This document shows, piece after piece, positions 44,974-55,936 of a stretch of DNA of 64,000 nucleotides (the first letter of the stretch is position 1; every line of letters begins with the position of its first letter). The stretch comes from Roridomyces roridus (Eukaryota; Basidiomycota; Agaricomycetes; Agaricales; Mycenaceae). The translations under genes and the position numbers were made by a program. The DNA lies in NCBI GenBank assembly GCA_029378245.1, contig JARKIF010000006.1, forward strand, positions 2,604,001 to 2,668,000, written 5' to 3'. A model generated the notes under the pieces. It worked only from the letters and a program-made list of their open reading frames with translations. It ran no database searches and was not told the DNA's origin.

Positions 44974-45124
44974 GTTGGGTTGAAAACAAGAGGCATTCCC
45001 GGCTTCTTTGCAATTCCCAAGAGACCTGCCGCATTGCAACTGAATTGCTGGTTTAACTGAATTGCTAGGTTGAAAGAGGAAGTCGAATGTACGTAAAACA
45101 AACACACGTCCTTCTCCTTCTTCC

Positions 45125-45772
45125 ATGCGCTTTACATCCAACCTGGCCCCGATTCTGACCACCGTTCAAAAGGGCAATTTATTCGAGGAGCGGTCTATGA
45201 GGATTCTGCAGGACAATCTCTCAATGTCTCTGCGCCGTGTTGGCGGAAAATCAGATGGCGGCATCGACCTGATGGGCTGGTGGTGGCTCCCTCACTCCAA
45301 TTCCGCTGCAGACGACGTGACAAAACGCAGACGACTACGCGTCCTCGCTCAATGCAAAGCCGAAAAGAAAAAAACCGGACCAAATTACGTTCGTGAGCTA
45401 GAGGGTGTAATGCATCGGTTCATGCCTCTCCCCAATTCCTCGTCAAACTCGGAATCCCTGGTCGCCCTCCTCGTGTCCGAGTCGCCGTTTACCAAATCCA
45501 CGCTTCTCCGCGCCCAATCATCCCCTCTACCATTCTTTTTACTCCACATACCCCCAATACACGGCGCGGACGAGGAACTGAGCCAGATCGGGACCGCCGT
45601 TTGGAATCCGGCTCTCGCGGGCGTAAATGGGCTGTTTCAGGGGCAGATGGAGGTTCGTTGGGAGCGCTCGTTGACCGGCGTCGGGCGCCCAGGTCTCTGG
45701 TGCGGTGGGCAACGAGTACAGAGCTGGACTCCAGAGGGACCTCATGATGAGCTCTTCTTAACGGACAAGTAG
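45125..45772 (+). CDS. RRG7: Rrg7-like mitochondrial protein, PD-(D/E)XK nuclease fold
   Basis: One intronless frame of 215 codons, unusual in this intron-rich window. The nuclease-fold core reads QKGNLFEERSMRILQDNL, RRVGGKSDGGIDLMGWWWLP and RVLAQCKAEKKKTGPNYVRE: Glu, then G(x)3DGGID, then QxK, the usual PD-(D/E)XK order seen in Mrr-like restriction enzymes and in fungal Rrg7 (DUF2034). Yeast Rrg7 is needed for respiratory growth and resides in mitochondria; the Arg/Ser/Thr N terminus could act as presequence. Enzymatic activity is not shown for the family as far as I know. It is divergent from the RdRP gene 151 bp away. Confidence 0.8.
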   Translation: MRFTSNLAPILTTVQKGNLFEERSMRILQDNLSMSLRRVGGKSDGGIDLMGWWWLPHSNSAADDVTKRRRLRVLAQCKAEKKKTGPNYVRELEGVMHRFMPLPNSSSNSESLVALLVSESPFTKSTLLRAQSSPLPFFLLHIPPIHGADEELSQIGTAVWNPALAGVNGLFQGQMEVRWERSLTGVGRPGLWCGGQRVQSWTPEGPHDELFLTDK

Positions 45773-45846
45773 GCATACAATGGTCATTTGTGAGTACATA
45801 GGAGATAAGTTGAAGATAGTGAGTGTACAGGTTAGTGGTTGAACAA

Positions 45847-48186
45847 TCATGGAATTAGAGAAGCCTCCTCCAGGTATTGATGCATCAGCATATCTTTGAC
45901 TGTGTGCCTCGTCAGCCAAAGAAGAGATGGACTCGGAAAAGCTCACCATTGGCCAGAATGTACTGCGTCGACTTGGGATCAGTGACCGTCGTCAAATGGC
46001 AGTAGAAGACGCGATGTGAGGGCGAGTTCTCCCTTTGGATACCAGCTGCCCGTATCTGAGCTGCCGCCGGTCAAGTCGCGATTAGAACAACGCACCGAAT
46101 TTCTTGCGGAGATCTCCAGTCCATTATTAGTCGGTCGTACCCGCGGAAGCAGCCAGCACTTACAGCTTGAAGCACTCTCCAAATCGTTTGGCCGCTTGCC
46201 ATACGAGTTGACGTAGTCTACAAGCTTGATACCGGATTCCTGCACGCAAGCGTCAGAAGACGGTCTAGTATCGGAAGGCAGAGACGCACAAGCTTGCTCT
46301 TCATGATGTCTATCTTGTTTAGAAACAAGATGATATTAGTGTTCGCCAACAGTTTGTTGGACACGATGGTCGTCCACAAGTTCACCGAGTCCGCCTTGAG
46401 AAGAATCAATACATGGTAAGAAGAGTGATAGCAGAACTCACTAGGCGGTTGACTCGAGGTTCCTCCGCCAGGACCTGATCAAACGCCGAAATAGGCGCAA
46501 GAAAGATGATACTATCCCTGCAAGGCAGAGTCATTGGCCTGCAAAGTGCGCTTCCGAAGAACCTACATGTCGTCTAGATAGCATTAGAGCAGGAAGATCA
46601 GACTGACTAGAAGCACGCACCAAAATATGGTGCCCAGGCGGCTGTTCGCATCCGAGTCAGCGCCCGGGAGCTCAAGTGGACCAGTGCTGCTCACCTCGCT
46701 AATTAAAGATGTGAGCATCCAAGGGTGGCAAGAAGGAATGTGATTACTTACCAGAGATCGATGGCCTCCGACTGAAACGATAGTGAGTAAACGGATATAG
46801 ACAGCATGTGCAAGTAGCACCATCGTATATTCGCCAGTCGCGGCTGATACTGCCCGTCATCCCGCCTGCAATAGTGAGGTGTTTTGATTTCCAAAATGAG
46901 GATTCAACGCACCCGAGGTCATTTTTATACGATGCTCTGACACGCCCTGGGAGCGAAATGAGCATGTGCTTCCCAGAATGTTGGACAGGTCAAACCAAAG
47001 TTTTCAGGCGAGCCCTAAGGATATGGTCTGCCGGCGGAACGGTAAGCTGAGAAGCTGGAAGTAAAAAAAAAATCGACCGACCGTCCGTGGGCATATATCG
47101 CAAGGCTGTTACTTCATCGAGGCAATCGAGGAAGCTATCGTAGCAGTTAGCAATAGCCGGGGGCGAAGCGCACATAGCAGACGTACAAGCCAGCGGCCTC
47201 CTGGAGTCTCAGATTCTGCCTGACTAGCAAGGTCTGCACCGTTTCATGGTTCCACAGGTCTTTCATGTCCTCGGCCAGCGAATGCAGCACGAAACCAGGA
47301 TCTGACGGATCGTCCCAGTCAACTGCCTTCTCGCTGTCAAAGCTCGCCTTGTCGCTCGTGACCAGACGCGCAAAAGTGTCCTTCCACTGCATCGCCGAGT
47401 TGACAGCAACTTCGCGGTTGACGTTCCGGGGACGCTCCGAGTATGGGATGTTTGTGAGCTGCGCCAGCCGCGCCGCGTCAGACTTGTCCGGGCCAGAAGG
47501 GATGAGCCGCTGCATGAGCACCTCCTCGATGCGGATGAGCGGCGACAAACGCATCTTGAGGGCGAGAAGGTCATCTTCGACCATGGGTGAATCGGGCGGT
47601 GATCCATCCGAGGGACGGCGGTTTTGGGCGCGTGTAATCACGTCGAGAATGACGTGTATTGACCGTACAACGTTCAGCTGGACAATAGCGCGCCATGATG
47701 CCCGTTCCGCACGAAAAGCCTACGAGCATGAGGAAACACTGGGAGAAACAGAGGCAACGCACCTTGGGGTCGTACATTAGTTGGAAATCTTGTAATCCTT
47801 AGTCCCAAAAGCCTGTATAGAGAAGCTGCGCGGCACGCACTTTTCAGAGTTGTAGATTTGCCTGGGCGGATAAGCTTCAGCTCGCGTCGGACTGCAAGAT
47901 AAGTGGCGCACCAGATTCGCTCTGCCCTGAGAGCGAAAGGTTGAGTACATGGCCGTGCTGGAGGAAGAAGCGTACCGAGCAGCAGTACTTTGACTGGCCG
48001 GGGGCCCCTCTGGCTTTCCTTCTTCTCCCGACTCAATTGCTCGTCGATCGAGTTTGATATCTCTTTGGCCTCCTGCTCCAGGAGTAACCGGACATCGCGC
48101 TGCTCCAGGGTCTCGTCCTCTGGGGGCGCGAGCGCGACGGTGAATGGATCATCGTCCACAGAGCGCCTTCGAACCTTGGTCGGCAT
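45847..48186 (-). CDS. Divergent heterotrimeric G-protein alpha subunit (copy 2)
   Basis: Nineteen exons: 47976..48186, 47912..47926, 47841..47861, 47763..47788, 47187..47719, 47082..47134, 46996..47027, 46913..46946, 46821..46865, 46752..46771, 46695..46698, 46621..46641, 46567..46573, 46442..46517, 46290..46394, 46164..46239, 46096..46113, 45947..46060, 45847..45899; ~487 aa, no frame break. Motifs: P-loop GQSESGKSTTLKNFQ; helical domain of ~180 residues; switch I LRARLKTLGVSEHR; switch II DVGGHRSLRAAW, with His in place of the catalytic Gln; FLAPISAFDQ; FLNKIDIM (G4); HLTTVTDP for G5. N terminus MPTKVRR has no myristoylation Gly. Exons of 4 and 7 nt occur, and one intron (46061..46095) is just 35 nt. 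Related to, but clearly distinct from, copy 1. Confidence 0.87.
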
Positions 48187-49810
48187 GTGAGTGGCGATGT
48201 GAGTGGCGTGGTCAAGGGAGAGTGAGCTAGGCACATGCCACGGCCTTCTCTTCGTTGATTGTCCGAGTGGAAAATGTATTGGATGCATGACTACAGGTAC
48301 GGTAAAGATCTATGAAGGCAAAGACGGGTTCGGGAAGCAATTAGATAGGTGGAAGCTGGTGGAAGGAGGGGAATCGAGATGCATATCACATGAGTTTCCA
48401 TGTCCCTCCTCCAACGAATGGAGACGCAAGGATTTCATCCAACATGCTCCGACGGTTCCGGGTCGTCATTCAGGCTTTTGAGGATTAATTGGCAGCCAGT
48501 CGACTCAAACGTACAGTCGAGACGCCGGGGAAGCTGAAGCGCAGCCGATGCCACGAGCTGGATGGCAGCTAGAGGTTTGAAGCTTTCGATCGACACCCAA
48601 GGTCCTGTGGTGCCGGCAGAAACACGGGCGTCATGGACGAGATCTAGAACCGTTTTGAGTCGGTTTGGTGTGTCCAGTCCACCGTCCTCGACTCGGGGGC
48701 ATTCACGGAGATAATCATGCCCGACATGAATTGGCCGAGACAGTTGCAACGGCGGCTACCCAACCGTCTTCCGTGGTGCTCGTGGCCTGGAAAGCTTAGT
48801 CTGGAATAGCGTAGGGTGCGGTGCAGGATGGCTGATGGATCAGCGGCGAATGTCAGGATACATGTTGCGGGGGAGGGGAGAGGGGTGTATGGCATTTACT
48901 ACGTTCCGAGCTTCTCGTTAGCCGGTGGGATATCTGCGGGGTGGATCGCACACACCTTTGTTGTTGCACACTGCAGTTATTCGTGTCCGCACAGCTACAA
49001 GGGGAAAGTGCGAGAGGACATTTGGGCCAACGTTACCTGATGGAGGCTCGATTGTGGCAGCGCCCAAGTACAGGCTCAGCGGCGAGGTGATCGCAGAAGA
49101 TGGAGGAAGCTCGACAGCATACCATCTTGTACGTCGTCACAAGTTTTGCTGCGTGGAGGGCGGAAAAATCGTCGAGAAAAGGGCAGAAAGGCACCCGGTC
49201 GGATGAAGCGAAACTATACGCTAACTTTGTACTAACGAACTTGAGTGGACCTTCTGGTGTCTCCTTTGGGGTTCATTGGCGTCCAAAGAGAAAAACAGGA
49301 CCCCCTCCGCCGCGGTCGGCGGACTGTGTCATAGTGGGCGGAGGAGGGAAAATCCTACATGGACGCCAGATGGGAATTGAACAGAGGTGATAGCCGACTG
49401 TGTTGGTCTCCAAGGGATAACGCGCGGAGAGAGGCCGACACGACGTGAATTCCGCGCGGCACGGAAAGCAGTACAGTCCCAAGAAAAACCCTTTTCCAAA
49501 ATTGCCAGTGTCGTGAAAATATCAAGCAGAGCCTCGTGATAGAATGCGGCGTGGGTACAGCCACGATCGTGAGCGACCAGAGCAAGAAACACAGCGTCAC
49601 GGTGGCGTTGTTTGGATGTCATCTCACTCTCACTGGATCTGAATCCCTCCGGGATCGGCGGAGTCCGAAGACTTCGTACTATGCAGTCACCTCCTGCCAA
49701 TTCTTCAAATACCCATCTACTCCTCATGCTTTATCACATTTCCCCACCTCAATTTCCAGAGCCATCGGTCCGCTACTCAACCAGTACTCAATAACCAACC
49801 CAAAGCTGCA
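48187..49810. other. 1.6-kb region without a recognised gene
   Basis: Several frames of 80-130 codons occur, e.g. - strand 49329..49727 (with MTSKQRHRDAVFLALVAHDR) and 48435..48749 (LKTVLDLVHDARVSAGTTG). None shows a known motif or convincing splice structure. GC-rich inverted segments occur near 49300-49325. It may contain decayed gene remains or an unannotated lineage-specific gene. Confidence 0.4.
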
Positions 49811-51152
49811 ATGACCACCTGGCACACTCTTCCCACCGAAATGCAGCTGGCCGTGGTCGATAATCTCGATGTTGCCGACGCCAGAATCTTCGCCGCTGTC
49901 GACCAGCGCACATACGCCGGTCTGCGTGCCCGTCCTCTTCAGGGTGCGTCGTATGTTTACCGTCAGACGCCGATCCCCGTGCTCATCATACTCTTTTCGA
50001 CAGGATGTTAAGCTCAATAGCCACATCGATCTCCAGCGCTTCCTTGAGAATGTTCCGCGCGACTACTGCCGGCATATTGAGCAGCTTGATCTGGCCACCG
50101 ACGGCGCCAGGCCATCCCACGCCGAAGACGTTCAAGAGCTCATTTCGCTCTTCTTGGCCTCTCCGCGCCTCTCCCAGCTCGAGCTCCGTCTTCAAGGCTC
50201 CTTGCACCCGAATGTGATTTCTTGCTTTGGCTACCTGGTCCAATCTCAAGCATCTCACTATTCGTAACTGCACCGAGGAGACAGTTTTACCTTTGTGAGT
50301 GAAACTCGTCTCGCCTTTCCCTCCGTTCTCATATGCCTTGATAGGAGCGAGCGTCTGGTGGTTTCAATCGCCGCCTCGGTGCCCAACCTCCGGCACCTCT
50401 CCCTTGATCGTATCTCTCGGTCCACAATCCATGCACCGGAGCTGGTTGGCGCATACCCTTTTGTTCCATTGGTACGCGGTGATGGAAACATCCCGGAGCA
50501 CCCGCTACTCGGCTCTGAGCTCTGTTTGCCCTCCCTCCTCTCCATTCCGACGCTTCGGCAGCTGGCAATCCGCGACACACATCTGGGCGACCCCCGTTGG
50601 GCCACCGCCCCCGTCGCGTGTCATCTAGAGATGCTTGACCTCGGCAGCTGTCCACACGAGCCCGAGGACTCGAATCGCCTAGCCATCGAGCGTATCATGT
50701 CTGCGGTTGGCCCTTCCCTCAGCTCCTTCTCCCTTGCGACTTCCCTTTCCGCGCCGATGTTTGCCAAGCAAGCCACTCCCCTGCCGCGCCTCCGGCAGCT
50801 TCACATCTCGCCATACTTCCCCGTGGACGAGGTGGTTGACACCATGACCGCCCTAGCGGGCAGCCCGATCGAGGCCCTCAGTGTTCAGTGCTTCTCGGAC
50901 GACGTTACCGAGACCTGCGGGGCCCTCGAAGCCTTCCTGAGCCTCCGCGTACAACGTGGTCCCACGTTTTACGAAAAGTTGGCTCGCATCGACGTGTCTG
51001 TTGCTGGCGGAGAAGATGCACAGACATTCGATGCCGAGCGGGCACGCGCAACCAAGCGTCTGCAGGACTTTTGCCGAGACCTTAGGCTGACGAGCAAAGT
51101 CGTGAAGCCGCGCGGTGGGGATCGTTTGCGCTCCAACTCTTGCGCATTCTAG
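49811..51152 (+). CDS. F-box/LRR-like protein
   Basis: Exons 49811..49954, 50004..50294 and 50345..51152, ~413 aa. The first 40 residues, WHTLPTEMQLAVVDNLDVAD followed by IFAAVDQRTY, form an F-box that would bind Skp1 in an SCF ligase. The rest is Leu-rich with irregular repeats (SPRLSQLELRLQ, NLKHLTIRNCTEE, VPNLRHLSLDRIS, PTLRQLAIRDTHL), as in the large basidiomycete F-box families. One extra base at 50238-50242 disrupts the frame between FGYLV and NLKHL; exon 2 length agrees. Target unknown. Confidence 0.75.
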
Positions 51153-51668
51153 GAGCGTCCATAGGTTTTATAAGTTATCGGGTATGTTAATGGGTTCTGC
51201 ACTGTATGATTCTGTACATTTTACGATCACGAATGCATCTGGGTTCAAGCGTCACGAAGCGTGAATCGGAAAGATTTTTAAGCTCGCCACGGAGCTCTCA
51301 AGTGTGGAGTGAAAATAATGGCTCGACGCAGTTGGGGAAATGAAATGGGCGGAAATGAGAATCAGAGCTGTTGTTCCCGAGGAACAGATTGGGTCCAGTC
51401 CGCGCAGATCATGGACTGGAAGTCTAATAGTGTTGGCAAAATTCCCTGTAACTTCAGACAATAATACATGGCCCGCGGTCATGGTAGGCCAGCTGAATCG
51501 GTCACATGGGGGTTCGCCACGTGCAAGAACTTGTTCCCAACCAACACCTCGAAATACATCCTTGCGTTCTATTTCTCTGTGTGAACGGTTGTCTTCACCT
51601 ACGAGTGTCCACGAGATTATCCATGGCTTCCTCTCCCTCGAGCGGAGCGCATGACAGGCTCTCCTATG
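51153..51668. other. Upstream region of the GH54 gene
   Basis: About 520 bp. Contains the 3' region of the F-box gene and the GH54 promoter; a short - strand frame (51252..51689) shows nothing recognisable. Confidence 0.5.
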
Positions 51669-51675
51669 TATAAAA
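51669..51675 (+). promoter_or_regulatory. TATA box of GH54
   Basis: TATAAAA lies 28-34 bp before the start codon at 51703, a short distance that implies a very short mRNA leader or initiation right at the ATG. Confidence 0.5.
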
Positions 51676-51702
51676 ACAACTCGCTCCACTCATGGACTCG
51701 AA

Positions 51703-53363
51703 ATGTTTTCTCCGCTGCTTGCCTTGGTTTTTCTCGTTCCGCTCGTAGCTGCAGGACCCTGTGACATCTATGCGTCCGGGGGGACGCCTTGCGTGGCTGC
51801 CCACAGTACTACGCGCGCGCTTTTTGACGCCTACTCGGGACCCTTGTACCAAATCTCACGGGGTTCAGACGGCGCGACGACCAACATAAACGCACTGTCT
51901 GCTGGAAAGGTGGCTAACGCTGCAGCTCAGGATTCGTTCTGCCAGTCGACCACTTGCCTCATCACGACCATCTTTGATCAATCTGGTCACGGGAACGACC
52001 TCACCCATGCTCCCGCTGGCGGCGCAGCTACTGGCACGGATCCAGGTGGTTTCGACACTCAGGCCGCCGCGGACGGCGCGCCAGTGACTCTAAACTCCCA
52101 AAAGGCATACGGGGTCTTCATTTCGCCTGGTAGTGGCTACCGCAATGATGCCACAAACGGAATTGCCACGGTCAGTCACATTCATGCTTGCTCTCTTCCC
52201 CCTTCTGTACTGATTAGCTTCCAGGGCGATGCGGCGGAAGGAATGTATGCGGTGCTCGACGGCACTCATTTCAACGGTGCCTGCTGTTTTGACTATGGTA
52301 ATGCGGAGGTTTCAGCCAGGGATACTGGCAATGGCCATATGGAAGTAAATAGTGGTTTAATCGGCTTTTGGTGTTAATATCGTGCTAATATCGCTTCAAA
52401 CAGGCGATATACTTTGGCCTCGGCACCGGCTTTGCTACAGGAGCGGGGAGTGGTCCGTGGATATTAGGTAGGCTCTCCCTGACCGCCTTGCATCGCTGGC
52501 GCTCAAAATGACTCAGCCGACTTGGAAAATGGGTTATACAATTCAGCAAACGTATCAGTCAATCCCAACGATCCTACGGTCACCGAGCGCTTTGTGATGG
52601 GGGTGGTCAAAGGTCAGCCAGGAAACAACTGGGCGGTACGCGGTGGGAACGCAGTAGCGGGCTCACTCACCACGTACTACAACGGCGTGCGCCCATCCCC
52701 TGGATACAACCCGATGAGCAAGGAGGGTGCCATCATTCTCGGTATCGGCGGAGACAACAGCAATGGCGCGCAAGGGACATTTTACGAGGGTGCCATGACC
52801 TCCGGCTTCCCCTCCGATGCAACCGAGAACGCGGTTCAAGCCAATGTCGTAGCGGCTGGATATGCGGTTACATCCCTGACCAGCGGGCCCGCCATCACCG
52901 TCGGCTCGACTGTTTCATTCCGCGCCACCACGGCCTGCTGCACGAATCGTTTCATCGCGCATACGGGCTCAACGGTCAATACCCAGGTCATCACCTCCAG
53001 CAACTCGAGCGCCATCCGGCTTTCTGCCAGCTGGAACGTTGTGACGGGTCTCGGAAACAGCGGATGCGTCTCGTTCGAATCACGTGACACACCAGGCAGC
53101 TTCATTCGGCACTTCTGGCTTTGAGCTGTTCGTCAACGCCAATGATGGTTCGGCGTTGTTTTCAACCGATGCGACGTGGTGCCCTCAGGCCGGGTTTAAT
53201 GGGCAGGGTAATTCGATTCGCTCCTGGTCCTTCCCGTCCCATTACTTCAGGCATTTCAACGCAATTCTTTTTGCTGCGAGTAACGGTGGCCCGTCGGACT
53301 TTGATACATGCGACCCTCTTCACGGACGACGCCTCTTGGGTCGTTGGTGCCGCGTTTGCATGA
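51703..53363 (+). CDS. Secreted alpha-L-arabinofuranosidase B, GH54 + CBM42
   Basis: Exons 51703..52170, 52225..52344, 52404..52467 and 52517..53363, ~498 aa. Signal peptide MFSPLLALVFLVPLVAA. The catalytic domain opens GPCDIYASGGTPCVAAHSTT and contains IFDQSGHGNDLTHAP, DGTHFNGACCFDYGNAE with the nucleophile-type Glu, NGVRPSPGYNPMSKEGAIIL and GGDNSNGAQGTFYEGAMTSG. The C-terminal AbfB (CBM42) trefoil shows SFESRDTPGSFIRH and FNAILFAASNGG. It removes arabinose from arabinoxylan and pectin side chains. Two single extra bases near 53113-53118 and 53303-53312 break the frame in the CBM only; exon 4 length fits exactly two excess bases. If real, they truncate the binding module but spare the catalytic domain. 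Confidence 0.88.
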
Positions 53364-53466
53364 TGTACGATGTATTACTCGGGTTGCTCAAATCATACCA
53401 TCTTCATGATGCTCTTGGTCGATACAATTGTGAAGTAATATATTGTGTACAGAAGTGCTAGCTCGC

Positions 53467-55015
53467 TCACACTGCTGGCCTCAAGGGCGTCTGAGAGTCA
53501 GTGGACATGAAACTCTCCGTGCTCGCCATACTTGCGCGACTCGACGAACGCGTAGGATATTGCACAGGTAACGGACGTTCCGGCTCCGATACCTCCATCT
53601 CCGATGTGGGACGCTGCAGCGTAAAGGGTACAACGCCCGTCTCCTGCACGATCTTGTCCACATTGCCGCGTTTTGCCTCAAACTCGGGAATGAGCGCCGC
53701 TTCGGGGAAGAAGCGCCGCGTCCCAAAGAATAAGAGTACGTTGATCAGACCTGTTTCAGAGATTCGGTCTTTGCATTATGTGGAACGAGCGGGAGACCGT
53801 ACCGACAAGGTAAAAGAAGCTCCCTGCGATGATTTCCGTCCAGCCGGGTACATGGCTAGTGCGGAACTGCGCCAGACGCACGAAGCTAATTGGAACAATT
53901 GTTGCTGCGTATGCGAGCTACAAGGAGATTCAGCGTCTGGAGTGAGGGAAACAGAACAATTATGCGTACGGGATACCTGAAGACCGATCAGTATGGGAAA
54001 CGAGAGTGGAAACCATATACGCACAAAACCATGTGTTGTGCAACCCTGGCCATCGAGTTGTCATTATAATCCCGGGCAAGCGCGAGCTTCCATTCCTCAC
54101 CCCGCGGCACGAAGCGCAAGCGCCAGCGGCCGTCGACACGATAAAGGTTCCCGCGCACGACCAAAGCCGTGAGAATATGCAGAAACAGATTGACAAAGAG
54201 CGCCAGGTATTCCTACGCGGGTTTAGCCGCCCACAAGGAGAAAGGAGGGCGAGTCGGGCTCACGGGTAGGAACTCCAAGAAGATCTGCTCCGTGCGGTAT
54301 CCGTCGGTGATCCAGCACCTGCGTTCACGGAGCGCGGTTAGTGGCGCACGAACCGGGCTCGGTGGGAATGGACATACGACGAGCGGTAGATGCCAAAGTA
54401 GTGGCCTTTCTCCGCAGTCTGGAACGCGACTGGCCCGGAGAACACGACTGCAAAGGTGAAGCTCCAGCCGAAGGCGATGATGGCCCATGAGACCGCTTTC
54501 GTCGTCCTGATGCGTAAGACCAGGAGGTTGAACAGGTGCAAACAAATGATAAAGGACCTGGTGTTTCTTGAGTTACGGGATTCAAATGCTCTTCATGCAC
54601 GCACCAGAAAGCCGCGCCGACGTTGCCGCCTTGCGCAATTCCTGCTTGCGCTGCACAAAGGGGGCCATCGTAAACACCTCCTAAATGAAGCCACCGCAAA
54701 CTCATGGTGCTACCAAAAGCCTGCATGAAATTTGCCAGCAAAAGGCATACAAAATATGCCTGGAAATGAGTGTGTGTGTATCTTTTTGGAAGAAAAGATA
54801 TCATCTATGTAGGAGAATTTAGTTCATATAGAGCGGGCGAGGAAAGCGACACACCCCCAGAAGAACAGCCAGTGCTATCAGGGAAACCAACGACGACGCG
54901 ACCAGGAACTGAAGATTCTTTCAGGAGCATTCGACGCGGGTCTGGGAGAGCAGCTTACACTGACAGTCGTCCGGTGACCAGCATCGTAAATCATAGAAGA
55001 AAGAGGAAGGACCAT
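53467..55015 (-). CDS. Seven-TM receptor, Git3/cAMP-receptor-like GPCR
   Basis: Nine exons: 54965..55015, 54855..54908, 54605..54804, 54378..54557, 54264..54318, 54025..54212, 53970..53976, 53802..53916, 53467..53750; ~377 aa in clean frame. Membrane segments seen: FLVASSLVSLIALAVLLG; FQAYFVCLLLANFMQAFGS; AAQAGIAQGGNVGAAFW; WAIIAFGWSFTFAVVFSGP; YLALFVNLFLHILTALVV; LAYAATIVPISFVRLAQF; WTEIIAGSFFYLVGLINVLL. KRYTHTHFQAY and ICLHLFNLLVLR are typical of fungal class-V/Git3-like receptors that signal through G-alpha and cAMP. The cytoplasmic tail is Ser/Pro-rich, with likely phosphorylation sites. Exon 53970..53976 is 7 nt. Ligand unknown. Confidence 0.82.
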
Positions 55016-55702
55016 AGCTCGTCAAGCCCAGCGCCTGGCGGGTGGAGAGAAATCAGGAACACGGAGGGTCGAGTTTATAACGGGCTCCGCAGCGACCCAA
55101 ATCTAAGCGAACAGGCAACGACGAAACGCTGATCCTGCCACTGGCATCGGATGGATAAACGCAACAGAACTCTCCAACAGGGTCGACAGACAAATGAATG
55201 GGCTGGCCTGGGAGTGGCGGAGACCTCAGACAGAGCCTGGTGACAGTCGGTGAAAAAAGTGGATTTTGGATCGAGGTGTGGCCTGTTGATCGGTTGATGG
55301 CCAAGCACTCTTGTTTCGTCTCCATCATCGTCAAGCTGTCTCCGAGCGCCTTCCCAGAACGTCGCTACTCACAAGCAACCTCTCTCAGGCAGTCTAGTCC
55401 GTCAGTCATTCCCTTCCTCCTTTCGCTCCCCACCCACATGATGCCAAAACACACACCTGGAGAGAACCTATGTTGGTCCTCGGTGAAGCCCCCGGCATGT
55501 TTCCCCCCCGGCCCTTCATGGAACGGGTTCGGGAGCATGTCAAGAACGGAAAGCTGATGGGATGAGACCGTGGACGAACGTGTATGCTCATTTCGAAATT
55601 CTTCAGGTGGTTCACTGTTGATATTTCTCGTGGATGTCTGGTCCAAGTAGCTGGAACACCAAGAAAATCGACCTTTGGATGCTAGCTACGCTTTGACTAC
55701 CC
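55016..55702. other. Intergenic region
   Basis: About 690 bp. Short frames on both strands without recognisable features. Nothing supported. Confidence 0.4.
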
Positions 55703-55936
55703 TCAATTTACAACGACACCAAACGCCGGCCCACCCTTCCCAAACATCTTTCTCACATCGCTCACCAAATACTGCGGCCGCTCGTATGCAGCCGAATGCC
55801 CTCCATCGGGATGCTCATTGTAGAAAACGATGTTACCCATGCCTTCCATCCAGCTGTCCAATGTTGAAGGAAACTGAATGCGGCGACCGACAGACCTTCT
55901 GTGAAAGACCAACAAATCCTTGGGGAAACTCGACAA
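55703..55936 (-). pseudogene. C-terminal remnant of an epoxide hydrolase
   Basis: A ~77-codon frame ending at 55703 reads FPKDLLVFHRRS ... GNIVFYNEHPDGGHSAAYER ... LVSDVRKMFGKGGPAFG. This is the end of the alpha/beta-hydrolase fold in EPHX1-like epoxide hydrolases, with the catalytic His in GGHSAAYE. No matching core domain (HGxP loop, nucleophile GxDWG) could be found upstream at 55937-56600, so it appears to be an orphan fragment. The frame itself is open and well conserved, suggesting recent truncation or an assembly join. Confidence 0.65.

Noticed and set aside
49270..49366. Inverted GGCGTCCA / TGGACGCC pair with a GTTCAATTCC-like element, considered as a tRNA
   Set aside because: No cloverleaf forms: the 5' acceptor strand and anticodon arm are missing in either orientation.
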